A stretch of DNA of 64,000 nucleotides, from the NCBI GenBank assembly GCA_036898215.1, contig CM072546.1, forward strand, positions 31,229,337 to 31,293,336, in the 5' to 3' direction. This stretch comes from Platycarya strobilacea. Lineage: Eukaryota; Streptophyta; Magnoliopsida; Fagales; Juglandaceae. A model generated the notes under the pieces. That model did not search any database. It had not been told where the DNA came from and saw only the letters and a list, made by a program, of their open reading frames with translations. Position numbers and translations under genes: made by a program. Shown one piece after another: positions 36,737 through 47,799 of the stretch (position 1 is its first letter; each line of letters opens with the position of its first letter).

Positions 36737-37420
36737 TAGGGGTGTAAGAAGACCGAACCGGTCCGGCTGGACTGAACCGGATGGAATTTTGTCCAATCTA
36801 GTCCAATTTTTATATGGACTGAACATTTTCAGTCTGGTCCCAGTTTAGGACATTTCTTCTCCTGAACCAGACCGAATGCACATCATTATATATATATATA
36901 TATATAATAGTACATAAATTATAATATTAATATTAATATTAATATAGATTAATAATGGTAGTATAACATATTAATATATAATATATACTCTTATAATATT
37001 AACATAATATAATTTATAGTAGTTGACTAGTTGTAGAATAAAAATATAAATTATAGTATATCTATATAGAGTATTAGTAATAATTTATAAATAAATGTAA
37101 TAAGTGTATTATTATTATTTAATATATTATTACTAATTTATCACTATTTACTAACATATAAATTTATAATATACTAATGTAATAGTATAATAATTAAATT
37201 TGGGTTAAAAATTATTTTTCATTGTTGCAGGGTTTTGGATAAAATTTTAGCCTATTAAATCATATCAGGTGCCTCTGAACTGGACCAGACCGCCCATGAA
37301 CCGAACTAGACCAGACTAGTATAGACTGAATAGGAGTTCAGTTCGATTCAAGATGGTAGAATTCTTAAAGCAAATAGAACCGATCCACATTTTTTTCGAA
37401 CTGGACCATTTACACTCCTA
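36737..37420. mobile_element. 684-bp non-autonomous hAT element, TSD GCACCAAC
   Basis: Terminal repeats TAGGGGTGTAAG and, from the right, TAGGAGTGTAAAT are bracketed by a perfect 8-bp duplication GCACCAAC at 36729-36736 and 37421-37428. The arms carry gaaccggtccgg and related words in opposite orientation, and the centre is very AT-rich. It separates the protease and reverse transcriptase regions of the gypsy element. Confidence 0.93.
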
Positions 37421-37459
37421 GCACCAACCACCATTTTTCCATTAATATGAGTACTGATT

Positions 37460-38660
37460 TTGCAAGAGTATGGCAACGTTTTTTCTAAACCTGTGGGGCT
37501 CCCTTTTGACCAATCCCATAATCATCAAATTCCATTAAAGTCTGACTCAGGACTAGTGAATGTGAGGCCTTATCGCTATCTACACTATATAAAGGGAGAG
37601 ATCGAAAAGTTGGTCTCAAGCTTGTTGCAATCTTGGGTTGGCCAATACTATTCCTTATTCATCGTCGGTATTAATGGTAAAAAAGTGGGATGGCTTGTAA
37701 CGGCGTTTTGCGGATTACAAGGCCTTCAACCAAATCATGATAAAGGATAAAATTCTGATACCCATTATTTATGAGCTATTGGACAAGTTAAATGAGGCAA
37801 AAAGATTTTGGAAGTTGGATCTTCGCTCAAGTTACCTCCAGATTAAGATGCATGCATTGGACATAGAAAAAATGCGTACACATTACGAGTTTCTTATGAT
37901 GAAATTTGGGCTTACCAATGCCACAACAACCTTTCAATCCCTCATCAACGAAATCTTCAAGCTTGTGTTGCGGAGGTGTATTGGTGTTTTTTTATAACAT
38001 ATTAATATATAGTTGAACTTAGGAGGACCATTTGTCGCACCTCAAGGTTGTACTAGACATTTCAATTCGGGCAAGGGTGAGTGAATCAGTTGGGGCACTT
38101 TATTTCCAAACATGGAGTGCCATGGATCGGGAGAAGGTAGCGGCAATGACCAATGGCCTCAACCGAATTCCATTAAAGCTCTTCGTGACTTCCTCTATTT
38201 GACAAGCTACTAAAAAAATTGTATGCAACTATGGCCAAATCACGAGAGAACTAACATGGTTGTTCAAAAAAAAGACACATTTAGATGGAATGAATGAGCT
38301 GAATCTGCCTTCCTTCAACTCAAGTAAGCCATGACAAAAGGCTTTGTTCTAGCGCTTTTGAATTTTCTAAGTCGTTTGTGGTAGAGTTGATGCCTTCGGA
38401 TTCAGGTTGGGGGATGACAATTATGCAAGAAGGAAGGCTCATTGCCTATTTTAGTAAAGCACTTCAAGTTTGTAACTTGATTCGATCCATGTATGAGAAA
38501 GAAGTCATGGCACTGGTGGCCACCATCCAAAAGTGGAGGCCGTATTTACTTAGCAAAAAGTTCACCACCCGCATTGATCATAAGAGTTTAAGGCACTTAT
38601 GGGATCAAATTATTGCCATGGAAGCTCAAATAAATGGCTAGTCAACTTAATGGGATGTGA
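37460..38660 (+). pseudogene. Gypsy reverse transcriptase and RNase H, frameshifted
   Basis: The start of reverse transcriptase is at 37460-37750 (EYGNVFSKPVGLPF, then VNVRPYRYLHYIKGEIEKLV). A second frame at 37737-37997 carries FWKLDLRSSYLQIKMH and KFGLTNATTTFQSLINEIFK. The YxDD region is lost or scrambled after a stop near 37996. RNase H follows at 38378-38641 (SDSGWGMTIMQEGRLIAYFS, then DHKSLRHLWDQ). At least two frameshifts are present. Confidence 0.85.
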
Positions 38661-39039
38661 CTTGTTGATCGAATACAAAAAGGGGTGTGAGGACTTAGAG
38701 GCGGACAACCTGTCTCTGCCCGAGGAAGAAGAATTGGAGTAGGGGAATCTTTGTGCTCTCAACAGGCCACTTCCCAGCTGGATAGAAACCATAAAGGAAG
38801 AAGTCTTGAATCATCTAGAATTACAAACATTGGCAAAGAACATGCAGGTAGGGGAGGAATTCAAACCATGGAGCTTCATGTCTGGACTCATTTTTTACGA
38901 GGACTAGATTTATCTAAGGGCAAACTCTCCCCTTATACAACCCATCCCTTGTGAGTTCCATGCTAGCATCCATGAGAGCATTCATAAAATGTGGCAGCGA
39001 CTCAAATCAGTTTTTTATTGATCAGGAGTAAGGACTCAA

Positions 39040-39785
39040 GTGAAGATATTAATACGAAGGTGTGATGTCTATCAACAACACAAGAGTGAGCACACCAAAC
39101 CAGCAGACCTCTTCTACCCATTGCCCATTCTGTTTATTGTGTGGCCAGATATATCCATTGATTTCATAACTAGACCCTCATACTCACATGGTAAAAATTT
39201 TACTTACATTGTGGTAGATCGGTTGTCGAAATTTGCACACTTTGTACCTCTCAAACATCCAATTACGACAGCAATGATGGATCAAATTGTTTTATTCTTA
39301 AAAGTTACATGGACTTCCAACATTCATTGTGTGTGATCAGGACCCAATTTTTACTTGCAAATTTTGGCTCGAGCTCTTCCAACTAAAAGGCATCAAGTTC
39401 AATTTTAGCTCATCTTATCGTCCTCAAATGGACGGGCAAACTAAAGCGGTTAACCACACACTTGAAATGTAATTGTGCTGCTTCACAAGTGGCACCCCAA
39501 GAACATGGGTTAAAAGGCTTCCACGAGTAAAATACGTTTATACTACTAGCATTCTAGCACTATTAGACCCCTTATGAAATAGTCTATGGTCGATAGCGTC
39601 CAAGACTTACTCTCATATAAGCAAGGAACAACCAAAGTTGAAGGTTAGGATAATAAACAAAAGTTCTCATCCATTGGGTTGGCAACAATCTAGCCAAGGC
39701 ACAAGGCCACTCGAGAGATTTGGGCTTCTATCAAGATGCAATTTTAAAATCTTTCCTTCAGCAGAAGGAAAATTTTGAAGGAGGG
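39040..39785 (+). pseudogene. Gypsy integrase and apparent chromodomain remnant
   Basis: The zinc-binding tail and core start are seen at 39040-39336 (RRCDVYQQHKSEHTKPADLF, then WPDISIDFITRPSYSHG, then VVDRLSKFAHFVPLKHP). A frame change leads to CDQDPIFTCKFWLELFQLKG and SSYRPQMDGQTKAVN. Near the end, VLIHWVGN and then SFLQQKENFEGGRIV recall the chromodomain and the last residues before the polypurine tract in chromoviruses. Frameshifts and stops are frequent. Confidence 0.8.
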
Positions 39786-39790
39786 AGGAT

Positions 39791-40936
39791 TGTAATGAAA
39801 GTTTAATAAGGAAAGAGCATATTTGGCAACTATGGCTAGGGAATAATTGTTGATAACAGGCAGTGTTGCCTTATTTCGAAAACATATCAATTAGCATTTA
39901 TTTAATATATTTTCATGTATTTCGTTAGTTGAATAAGGAGCTGACTATAAAAACATCCAAAAACTAGCTCTCTCTCTATCGTCTCTCTCGCAAGGGCAAT
40001 TTTATAGGGTTTCTTTATATTAGTCGGCACTGGTGAGGAGGGCAGAGCTGCAGCTCCGTTCCTCCTTTTTTTTCTTTTCTTTCTCTTTTCTTTTCTCTTT
40101 TTTTTTTCTTCAACCACTGTGGTATCGGTGATTTTCAGGTTTCTTTTGGTCTTTGATGCTTGTTGCAGGTTCGGAGAACTGAGACTCATAAGGCTATCAC
40201 ATGTCTAGACGCCGTTCCCTCTGCTCGCCAATCTAGTTGTCACCGGGAGCTTTTGTCGAATGAAGCGGCGCATGCTCCATACGCGCAGAGGCTGACTCAT
40301 ACAAGCCTTTGTTTTCTGGCGGATCCATCTCGCCATTAGCGACTCGTAGGGGGTCTGGAATACTAGTGCTCTCTCCGGCATGACTCTAACTCCTAGTGTG
40401 GCCCGTGGTTTCCATGCGCCACCACAGACAGCTATTTAATGTTTTTGTTGTATTTTGTTGTTGTGTTGTTGTTGTGTTGTATATTATTATCTGTTTAGAA
40501 AAAATGTTGAAAGTGAGAAATAATCTTCCGGACTATAGTACGTTTGGAGTTTAGTTTTCTCCTTATGGAGAAATTTGGTAATTGCCTCATTTGGAGCCAG
40601 TATTTGGTTCTCTCAGATTTTTCCGTCAGATTTAGAAGCTGCTAATTAATATGTAATTAGTTGATCAGTTGATCACATAATAAGTTTCTTGTATTATGAG
40701 TCTCAATGAATGAAACTATTTCTCAAAAAAAAAAATGACTATATGTATGTAATAATGCTATCAATAAAGAGATTGGAAAAATTATTCTCAAACTTCGGTT
40801 TAGAGGTGGGCTCCTCCTAAACCCACATTCATTTTGTTCGATTATTTGTTCAACATAGGTAAAACACGTAAGAACGATCTGGCATCTTTTCCCTTTTATC
40901 CACTCATAACACGTTTCGTTGCTAGAGCTTGTAAGA
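39791..40936 (+). repeat. 3' LTR of the gypsy element, with retroposon insert
   Basis: TGTAATGAAAG at 39791 follows the polypurine tract. The sequence parallels 25961-26138 and then 31530-31706 once its own insert at 39950-40735 is removed. The net length is about 352 bp. It ends gtaaga, where the 5' LTR ends gtaaca, and is followed by the GAGAA duplication at 40937-40941. Confidence 0.85.
39950..40735 (+). mobile_element. 786-bp poly(A) retroposon, TSD TGACTATA
   Basis: The insert lies between perfect copies of TGACTATA at 39942-39949 and 40736-40743. It ends in a short poly(A) after gaatgaaactatttctc, the 3' signature of plant LINEs. It contains a pyrimidine-rich stretch at 40055-40120 and a moderately GC-rich first half but no recognisable reverse transcriptase or endonuclease. 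It is probably a LINE-mobilised non-autonomous element or an internally deleted LINE. Confidence 0.85.
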
Positions 40937-41005
40937 GAGAAAAAAAAAACTACAAATTGAGCAATAACTAAAAATTAAAAATAAAAAGTAAAAACAAAGA
41001 AAACG

Positions 41006-41412
41006 CTAAGCAACTATATATATGTTCAACACCCCCGCACCTAATTCACTTTCGAGACTAGTCGAAGTCGTGCTCATTGGCAAGGCATTTGAATTCACAC
41101 TCACAGTTATAGTAACTATTTTAGTAGAACGGAGCCCAACTTTTTGACCTTAGTAATACTGATTTTCCCTACTATCATGCCTTGGTAAGTGAACATGGCA
41201 TAGGTGCTCTTATATCTGTAGGGCCAAACTTGGTGTTCTTGATCATTACTTGAGTCGTGATTCGTGAAGTTTATGTCAAAAAAAGGTGATGTTTGGTTTC
41301 CAGTCTTGACGTCTTGAAGCGTGACCGTTCCCAACCTGACCTTGGAGGTCTTCACACGCATCACAGTGAGTGATAATGATGTGATAACTATAACCTGAAA
41401 CACAACAAACAC
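41006..41412 (-). pseudogene. LEA-2/NHL-type (NDR1/HIN1-like) gene relic
   Basis: The minus frame from 41412 reads MFVVFQVIVITSLSLTVMRV, then KVRLGTVTLQDVKTGNQTSP, then FDINFTNHD, then YKSTYAMFTYQGMIVGKISI. This is the membrane anchor and first half of the LEA_2 domain of plant NHL proteins. A frameshift near 41115-41125 moves the frame. The next frame gives TITVSVNSNALPMSTTSTSL and SELGAGVL, the expected later LEA_2 segment, up to a stop at 41006-41008. The final ~35 residues normal for the family and the usual basic cytosolic N terminus are missing. It lies 65 bp from the gypsy insertion and is the only host-gene sequence in that stretch. Confidence 0.7.
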
Positions 41413-42399
41413 AACATATATATTTGCCTAACTTGATCCTCTTAATCTTTCAGAGCTCTTGATCGGATTGTAAAGCTGCAAATTCTTCATCTCTGCTCAC
41501 TTGCTTATTTGTTGGTGTCGAGAGGTACGCCTTTGTTGGTACTGGATTTTTTCGACTTCTAAACGGTCTCACTCAAATCAACGATGCTACTACTCGTTTT
41601 GCTCAATGACGCGTCGCGACGTCGTGAAGATTTTTTTAAGAAAAATGTTAGTATGCTCATCTATTTTGAAATTTTATTTTGACATTTTATGTATTTTATT
41701 TTTTTATTTAATGATTAAGATATGAATTATTAGTGTATTAATATTTTTTTTGTATTTTTTAAAAATAATTTAAAATTATAAAAAAAAATACGTATATAAA
41801 AATAGAAAAAAAAAAGTCAAAAGTGCATTAGTTATATAAACGAGCAATGCTGTGCAAGCAACACAATAGCAGCACCCTTTTTTTAATCTTCAGATTATTC
41901 CATATTTAATACTAATAATAATAATAATGTAAGGGATCATACTTTTAAATGTTCAAGTTCAGCATCCCTTTATAGAAAAGGATAGGTCCATTATTAAAAA
42001 TTATTATTTTTATATGAATCTTATATTTATTTATTTTTTAAAAAATTTGCATATTCTTAAATTGTAAATATCATTTCTCTTTCACAAAAATAATTTAAAA
42101 AGTTACGTGATATTATGTGACTTATTATATGTATTTTATAATAAAATAATTTTATAATTTAATATAAGATATAAAGCTACATTAGTCTATTTATTATTTT
42201 TATAAAAGTTTTTTTTATAGTTAAATTATTTCTATAAGCAATAATATTAATTTCTTGTAAGATTAATTATACTTCTTAGAAAAAAGAATACTTATATCTA
42301 TAAAATTAAAATATTAGTGTTCTTTAATTCTAATTAATGCGAAGGCTGTTAACATCATGAGACACCTACAGACCAAACTCAATCAGGTGTGCATATGGA
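41413..42399. other. AT-rich intergenic DNA with miniature-element-like stretches
   Basis: 41640-41880 has long A and T runs between gttagtatgctcatctattt and gcattagttatataaac and may be a miniature element. The remainder to 42330 is very AT-rich. No gene is seen. A CG-rich patch (gacgcgtcgcgacgtcgtg) lies at about 41609-41627, in the upstream region of the LEA-2 relic. Confidence 0.35.
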
Positions 42400-43559
42400 T
42401 GAATTGGATGATAATGTGGCTACTCTACTTGATTCTACTACTCATTAGTGGAATGTTTACAAAGTTAGGTCTCTCTTCAATTAAAAAGTGGCTGAGTTAA
42501 TATTGAGATTGCACCCAAGCAGCGCAGGGGAACAAGACAAATGGATGTGAGAACTCGATAGAATTGGCCAGTTCTCTAGAAATTGAAATTTTTTAATAAG
42601 ATTTGAATGTTTGGGTGGAGGGTATGCACGGATATTCTACCAGTTAATTCCAACCTTCTTAGAAAAAAGATCTCAATTGTAGGTGCTTGTTGTTTTTGTG
42701 GATATCAGTTAGAGGATGTTGCACATGCTATTGTATTCTGCCCCTCGATTCAACAATCTTGGAGAAACATATTCCCATGTCTTCCTTTACAAGATACCTG
42801 TTGTTTTCAGAGATTACAACAAGCATTGCCCAAATATATACGGGCACTCACAGATTTAACAAGAAACAGAAAAGTAGAACAAATCGCGAGAAAAACAGTA
42901 AGAGATAAATCAAGAACACAAAATTTACGTGGTTCGACCCTAATGGCCTACATCTACAGCAAGAACAACAGTATCAAGCTTCTCTATTGATTCTAAGGGA
43001 GATTTACAAGAGTACCTGACGATTACAAGCGATTAGCCCCGAGTTTCGCGAAAAAACCCTAACCCTAAAAGCTTTCGTCGTCCCTTTTCTCTTCTGACCT
43101 CTTTCTATACAAGCTTAAAGGAATCGTGGATTTCACACCCACGACTAACACTGTACAGCCCATATATATATGTATAATATAGAAAGTCAGAATTGCCCCT
43201 AACTAAATTAATTAATTACAATAACTTAATCAACTCAGATACAAGATATAAGTCGTAGATGAGAAATAAACTAAGGCTAAAAACTTGACACTTGTTACAA
43301 TCTCCACCTTGGCAAGTCTTTTAACCTTTGCCCAAGTCCTTTTGTCTGGCTGCTGCTCCTGCTCTTCCCCCTAATGGGTACTAAACATGTCTCATATTAA
43401 TCAAGCTTAAGCAATGCTTAAATTTGACTGTTGGTAATGATTTAGTCATCATATCTGAAGGCTTTTCTTCAGTAGAGACTTTTTCTACTTTTACCTCACC
43501 AGCTTCTATAATGTCCCTAACAAAATACAACCTAATATCTATATGCTTAAATCTCTAAT

Positions 43560-44246
43560 GAAACACTTGGTTTTTAGTAAGTTATATGGTGCTTTGATTG
43601 TCACAAAACAGCACGACACTTCCCCTACTAATTCCCAACTCTTGAGTGATTCCCATAAGCCATATAGCTTCTTTAATGGCTTCAGTCATAGCCATATACT
43701 CCGCCTCAGCGGTTGACAGAGCAACTAGAGGTTGCAAATTGGCCTTCCAACTCACAGTTCCTCCATGCAAAGTAAACAAAAAACCAGTTAGTGATCTCCT
43801 AGTATCTAAATTACCAGCAAAATCAGAATCAACAAACCCTTGTAATTCTTTTATCCCTTGCACATCAGCACTAAAGGTTAGTCCCAGATTTTTAGAACCA
43901 GATAAGTATTGAAAAATGGATTTCAGTGCATGCCTGAGTTTTACCAGGGTTACTCATGAATCTACTAACAATGCTAACCGCATATGTTAAATCAGGTCTT
44001 GTACAAACTATTGCAAACATGAGGCTCCAACCATACTAGCATAAGGTATTTTTCTCATAAAATTTTCATCCTCATCTGTTTTAGGTTTCTCTGTGATGGA
44101 AAATTTAAAATGTTGTCCAATGGGTGTATTGACAGGTTTTAACTCATTTATTCCAAACTTGTTTAGTACTTTAGATATGTAGGATTTTGAGATAAGTATA
44201 GCAAATTGTTACTTTTATCCCTTGTTATTTCCATCCCTAGTATTCT
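43560..44246 (-). pseudogene. Copia RNase H and thumb region
   Basis: 43582-43863 reads LQGFVDSDFAGNLDTRRSLT, then FLFTLHGGTVSWKANLQPLV, then LSTAEAEYMAMTEAIKEAIW and VLFCDNQSTI. The connecting segment back to reverse transcriptase is broken by stops and at least one frameshift. Confidence 0.88.
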
Positions 44247-45300
44247 TTATGCACATCCTAAGTCTTGCATCTCAAATTCTGACTTTAGCATTTGTTTTAC
44301 TAAATCAAGTTGAAATTTATCCCTACTGGCCAAAAGCATGTCATCTACATATAATAAGAAATATATAGGGTTCTGTTCAAGCCGTTTAAAATAGACACAG
44401 GGATCATATTTAATTCTATCAAAACCAATTTCAATCATGTGCTTATCAAATCTTTTATACCACTGTCTAGGTGACTGTTTTAGACCATACAAAGATTTCT
44501 TTAATAGGTACACTTGTTTTCCTGAGTATTCAAATTCAAACCTCTCAGAAGACTGCATGTATAACATTTCATTTAATTCACCATGCAGAAATGCAGTTTT
44601 GACATCAAGTTGTTCCAAAAAAATATCATGGTAAGCTACAACAGATAATAAGAGTCTTATAGAAGTATGTTTTACTACAGGTGAAAAGATTTCAGTATAA
44701 TCTATCCCTTCCTTCTGAGTAAAGCCTTTTGCCACTAGCCTAGCTTTGTACCTAAGCTGTTCAACTCGAGGTATACCTTCCTTCCCAATATAAATCCATT
44801 TGGAATCAATCAGTTTTTGGTTTTCAGGTTTTGGAACTCATTCCCATGTTTTATTCTTCTTTAAGGATTCCATTTCCTCTTGCATAGCCAACAGCCATCT
44901 GTCGGTTTTTTTGCTGTTCATAGCTTCCTTAAAGGTCCTAGGTTCCATTTCTATGATTTCCTCAGGCACAGAGAATGCAAAGGCTGTCGTTTCAGCTTGT
45001 CCTTACCTCTGTGGAGGTCTTATTGTTCTCCTCTCTCTATCCCTAGCCAATTGATAGTCAGGTCTGTTACTTAAGGATGTAGTCTGATCCTCACTGTCTA
45101 TTTCCAGTGAGTTACTACCTTCTTGAGGACAGTGAGATTGCTCCACCTCAATTTGTGTAGGTCTGGTCTCTGTTTGACTAGCATGACATTTTGACTCAGG
45201 CTGTCCAACCATCAGTGTTTCATTAAAGGTGACATTTCTGATTATAACAAACTTCTATTTTCCAGGTTCATTAATCCATAACTTATAGCCCTTTACTCCC
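44247..45300 (-). pseudogene. Copia reverse transcriptase
   Basis: The main frame at 44247-44735 reads MAKGFTQKEGIDYTEIFSPV, then LDVKTAFLHGELNEMLYMQ, then LLKKSLYGLKQSPRQWYKRF, and the catalytic YVDD in FLLYVDDMLLAS, followed by FEMQDLG. The linker and start of reverse transcriptase lie upstream at 44740-45300 in frames with stops. Confidence 0.9.
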
Positions 45301-45310
45301 TCAGGATAAC

Positions 45311-46160
45311 CTACAAAGATACATTTAACTGCTCTACGTTCAAGTTTATCAGTTTTAGAGTGTGCATATGCAACACACCCAAAACTCTTAAGTGTTCATA
45401 GCCTGGAGTATTTCCAGACCACAATTCCTGAGGTATTTTGAATCCCAAGACTGAGGATGGGCTCCTATTGATTAAGTAAGCTACAGTGACAGCAGCTTCA
45501 GCCCATAAAACTTTGGGAAGTCCAGAGGCAATCAACATACACCTAAGCTTTTCTAGGATTGTCCTATTCATTCTCTCAGCAATCCCATTTTGGTGAGGTG
45601 TCTCTCTCACAGTCTTGTGTCTAATTATACCTTCCACTTTACAAAATTCATTGAATTCATTTGAAAGATACTCCAAACCATTGTCTGTTCTGAGTGTCTT
45701 TATTTTCCTTCCAGTTTGATTTTCAACTTGTGTCTTCCACTCTTTAAACTTGTTAAAGGTGTCACTTTTATTTTTCAGAAAATAAATCTAGAGTTTCCTG
45801 GAATAATCATCAATAAATGTGAGAAAATATTTGGCCCCACCATGGGAATTGACCTTGGCAGGGCCCCACAGGTCTAAATGAACATAGTCTAGGGTCTGTT
45901 TTGTTTGATGGACTCCACTACTGAATTTTACTCTGGTAGATTTGCCAAGAACGCACTCCTCACAGAAAGGTAGATTCCCAAGGGTCCCTTCCCCTAAAAG
46001 CCTAACTTTCCTAGCTCATGCAAACATTGTTGGCCTATGTGACCTAGTCTTTTATGCCAAGTTAGGACCTTGCTGTCTAACCTGTGATGAACAGGAGATG
46101 CCTGAGCACTCCCTGCATTTCCAAGAAGGGTATATAAACCATTCTTGATAATTCCTTTCA
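45311..46160 (-). pseudogene. Copia integrase, broken
   Basis: 45311-45676 holds the second half of the core: YLSNEFNEFCKVEGIIRHKT, then TPHQNGIAERMNRTILEKLR, then LPKVLWAEAAVTVAYLINRS, then ELWSGNTPGYEHLRVLG. The first half and the zinc-binding region are legible across stops at 45677-46160. Confidence 0.85.
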
Positions 46161-46163
46161 TGA

Positions 46164-46451
46164 CTAATAAAATCCCTTTGAGACCTTTAAGACACCAGAC
46201 TCAGATTTGAATGTATGACCTGACAGATCTAACACTTCAAGAGAAATTAAATTTCTCTTTAATTCAGGTATGTACCTCACCTCATTGAATAATCTCTCAG
46301 CCCCATCATGTAGTTTTAGCCTTATAGTACCAATCCCTTGTATCCTGCATGACTTGTTATTACCCAAGACTACATACCCTCCATCTAAGTTTGTAAAGTT
46401 CTCAAAGTATGATCTTAGGGGGCACATGTAAAATGAGCACCCTGAGTCCAA
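46164..46451 (-). pseudogene. Copia protease and pre-integrase start
   Basis: It begins MDSGCSFYMCPLRSYF with the catalytic D-S-G retained, and continues VVLGNNKSCRIQGIGTIRLK and EVRYIPELKRNLISLEVLD. The expected tryptophan context before the aspartate is interrupted by a stop just upstream (about 46455). Confidence 0.88.
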
Positions 46452-46538
46452 GATTCACTCAGACCCTAGATCCATATCATACACATTTAATGCCTTTGCA
46501 CTCTCATAGCCATCACTGACAACAGCTGCCTTTCCCTC

Positions 46539-47192
46539 TTATGTATTCTTGGTGTTCAGAGACTGTTTCCTATTAGGGCAGTCTCTTTTAAAATGTCCCT
46601 CCTTATGACAATTGAAACACTTCAGTTGCTTCCCTATAGACTTAGACCTTGACTTATTGTTCCTTTTCTTGTAGTTTTGTTTTTCTGTTTTGCCTCTAAG
46701 ATGCAACCCTTCCCCCATCTCATTTTTACTCTCAGTCTTATTCTGAAGCTCTCTTGCAAGCAATATAGACTGTACTTCCTCTAGTGTTAAACTCTCCCAA
46801 CCATACATAATAGTTTCTTTAATAATTAGGTATGAAGAGTCTAATGAGCTTAATAACAGTATAGCTTGATCTTCATCATCTATACATATTTCTATATTTG
46901 CAAGATCCAAAATTATTTTATTAAAATCATTAAGATGTTCATGAATAGACGTACCTGGGCTCATCTTGAATGTATAGAGGCGTGTCTTCTTGTGCAGTCT
47001 ATTGGCCAATGACTTGGAAATGTATAATGACTCAAGTTTCAACCACACACCAGCAGCTGTGTCTTCCTTAGCCACTTCCCTTAGCACTTTATCACCAAGA
47101 CACAATATTATAGTACTATGGGTTTTCTGTTGAAGGACAGATATCTCCTTATCTAAGGAGAAAGAAGAAGGTTTCTTCTCCTGCTTTGACAC
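46539..47192 (-). pseudogene. Copia gag with CCHC knuckle
   Basis: A 217-residue open stretch covers most of gag: DKVLREVAKEDTAAGVWLKL, then LYISKSLANRLHKKTRLYTF, then IHEHLNDFNKIILDL. It ends with an intact CCHC knuckle CFNCHKEGHFKRDC. Upstream, towards 47300, the frame continues without a start codon (the gag start KFDIEKFTGQ-like part is present with a stop). The stop at 46539 separates it from the protease. Confidence 0.9.
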
Positions 47193-47799
47193 GAAAATAG
47201 CATCTTGGAGCCTTTATTGCACCAAGATTGCTCTCATCTTTATTCTCCACAGGGAAAAATCATTTTGCCCCGTGAACTTCTCTATATCAAATTTAGTTGT
47301 CCCCATTAGAACCTAGGCTTTGATACCACTTGTTTTTTTCAGAGATTACAACAAGTGTTGCCCAAACATATACGGTCACTCACAGATTTAACAAGAAACA
47401 AAAAAGTAGAACAAATCACAAGAAAAATAGTAAGAGATAAATCAAGAACACAAGATTTACGTGGTTCGGCCCTAATGGCCTACATCCACAGCAGGAATAG
47501 CAGTATCAAGCTTCTCTATTCATTCTAAGGGAGATTTACAAGAGTACCTGACGATTACAAGCGATTAGCCCTGAGTTTCGCAAAGAAACCCTAACCCTAA
47601 AAGCTTCCGTCACCCATTTTCTCTTCTGACCTCTTTCTATACAAGCTTAAAGGAATCGTGGATTACACACCCACGGCTAACACTATACAGCCCATATATA
47701 TATGTATAATACAGAAAGTCAGAATTGCCCCTAACTAAATTAATTAATTACAATACCAGTAGGTCATTTTTCAGTTTAACACTGGAAATGGACAATAAA

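Larger units (their letters stand above)
25961..40936 (+). mobile_element. Ty3/gypsy chromovirus-like element with nested insertions
   Basis: The 5' LTR starts at 25961 (TGTTACAGAAG) and ends at 31706 (cttgtaaca). The 3' LTR starts at 39791 (TGTAATGAAAG) after the purine tract gaaggagggaggat and ends at 40936. A primer-binding site for initiator tRNA-Met (tggtatcaaag) lies at 31710. Internal order is gag, protease, reverse transcriptase, RNase H, integrase and an apparent decayed chromodomain, all on the plus strand and all with stops. Five younger insertions inflate the element from an original ~5 kb to ~15 kb. After removing them the LTRs are about 355 and 352 bp, which strongly supports the reconstruction. 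The 3' LTR ends GA instead of CA. Not capable of transposition. Confidence 0.85.
42799..47752 (-). mobile_element. Complete but dead Ty1/copia element, TSD ATACC
   Basis: Two 422-bp LTRs at 42799-43220 and 47331-47752 differ at about 27 positions by eye, and both run TG...CA. ATACC flanks at 42794-42798 and 47753-47757, and LINE coding sequence resumes exactly there. The primer-binding site (minus strand tggtatcaaagcc) adjoins the right-hand LTR at about 47317-47329, so the element reads on the minus strand. A polypurine-like tract (minus strand aaggtggagattg) lies at about 43300-43312, some 80 bp inside the left LTR instead of touching it. Gag, protease, integrase, reverse transcriptase and RNase H follow in copia order with stops between them. 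Confidence 0.95.
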
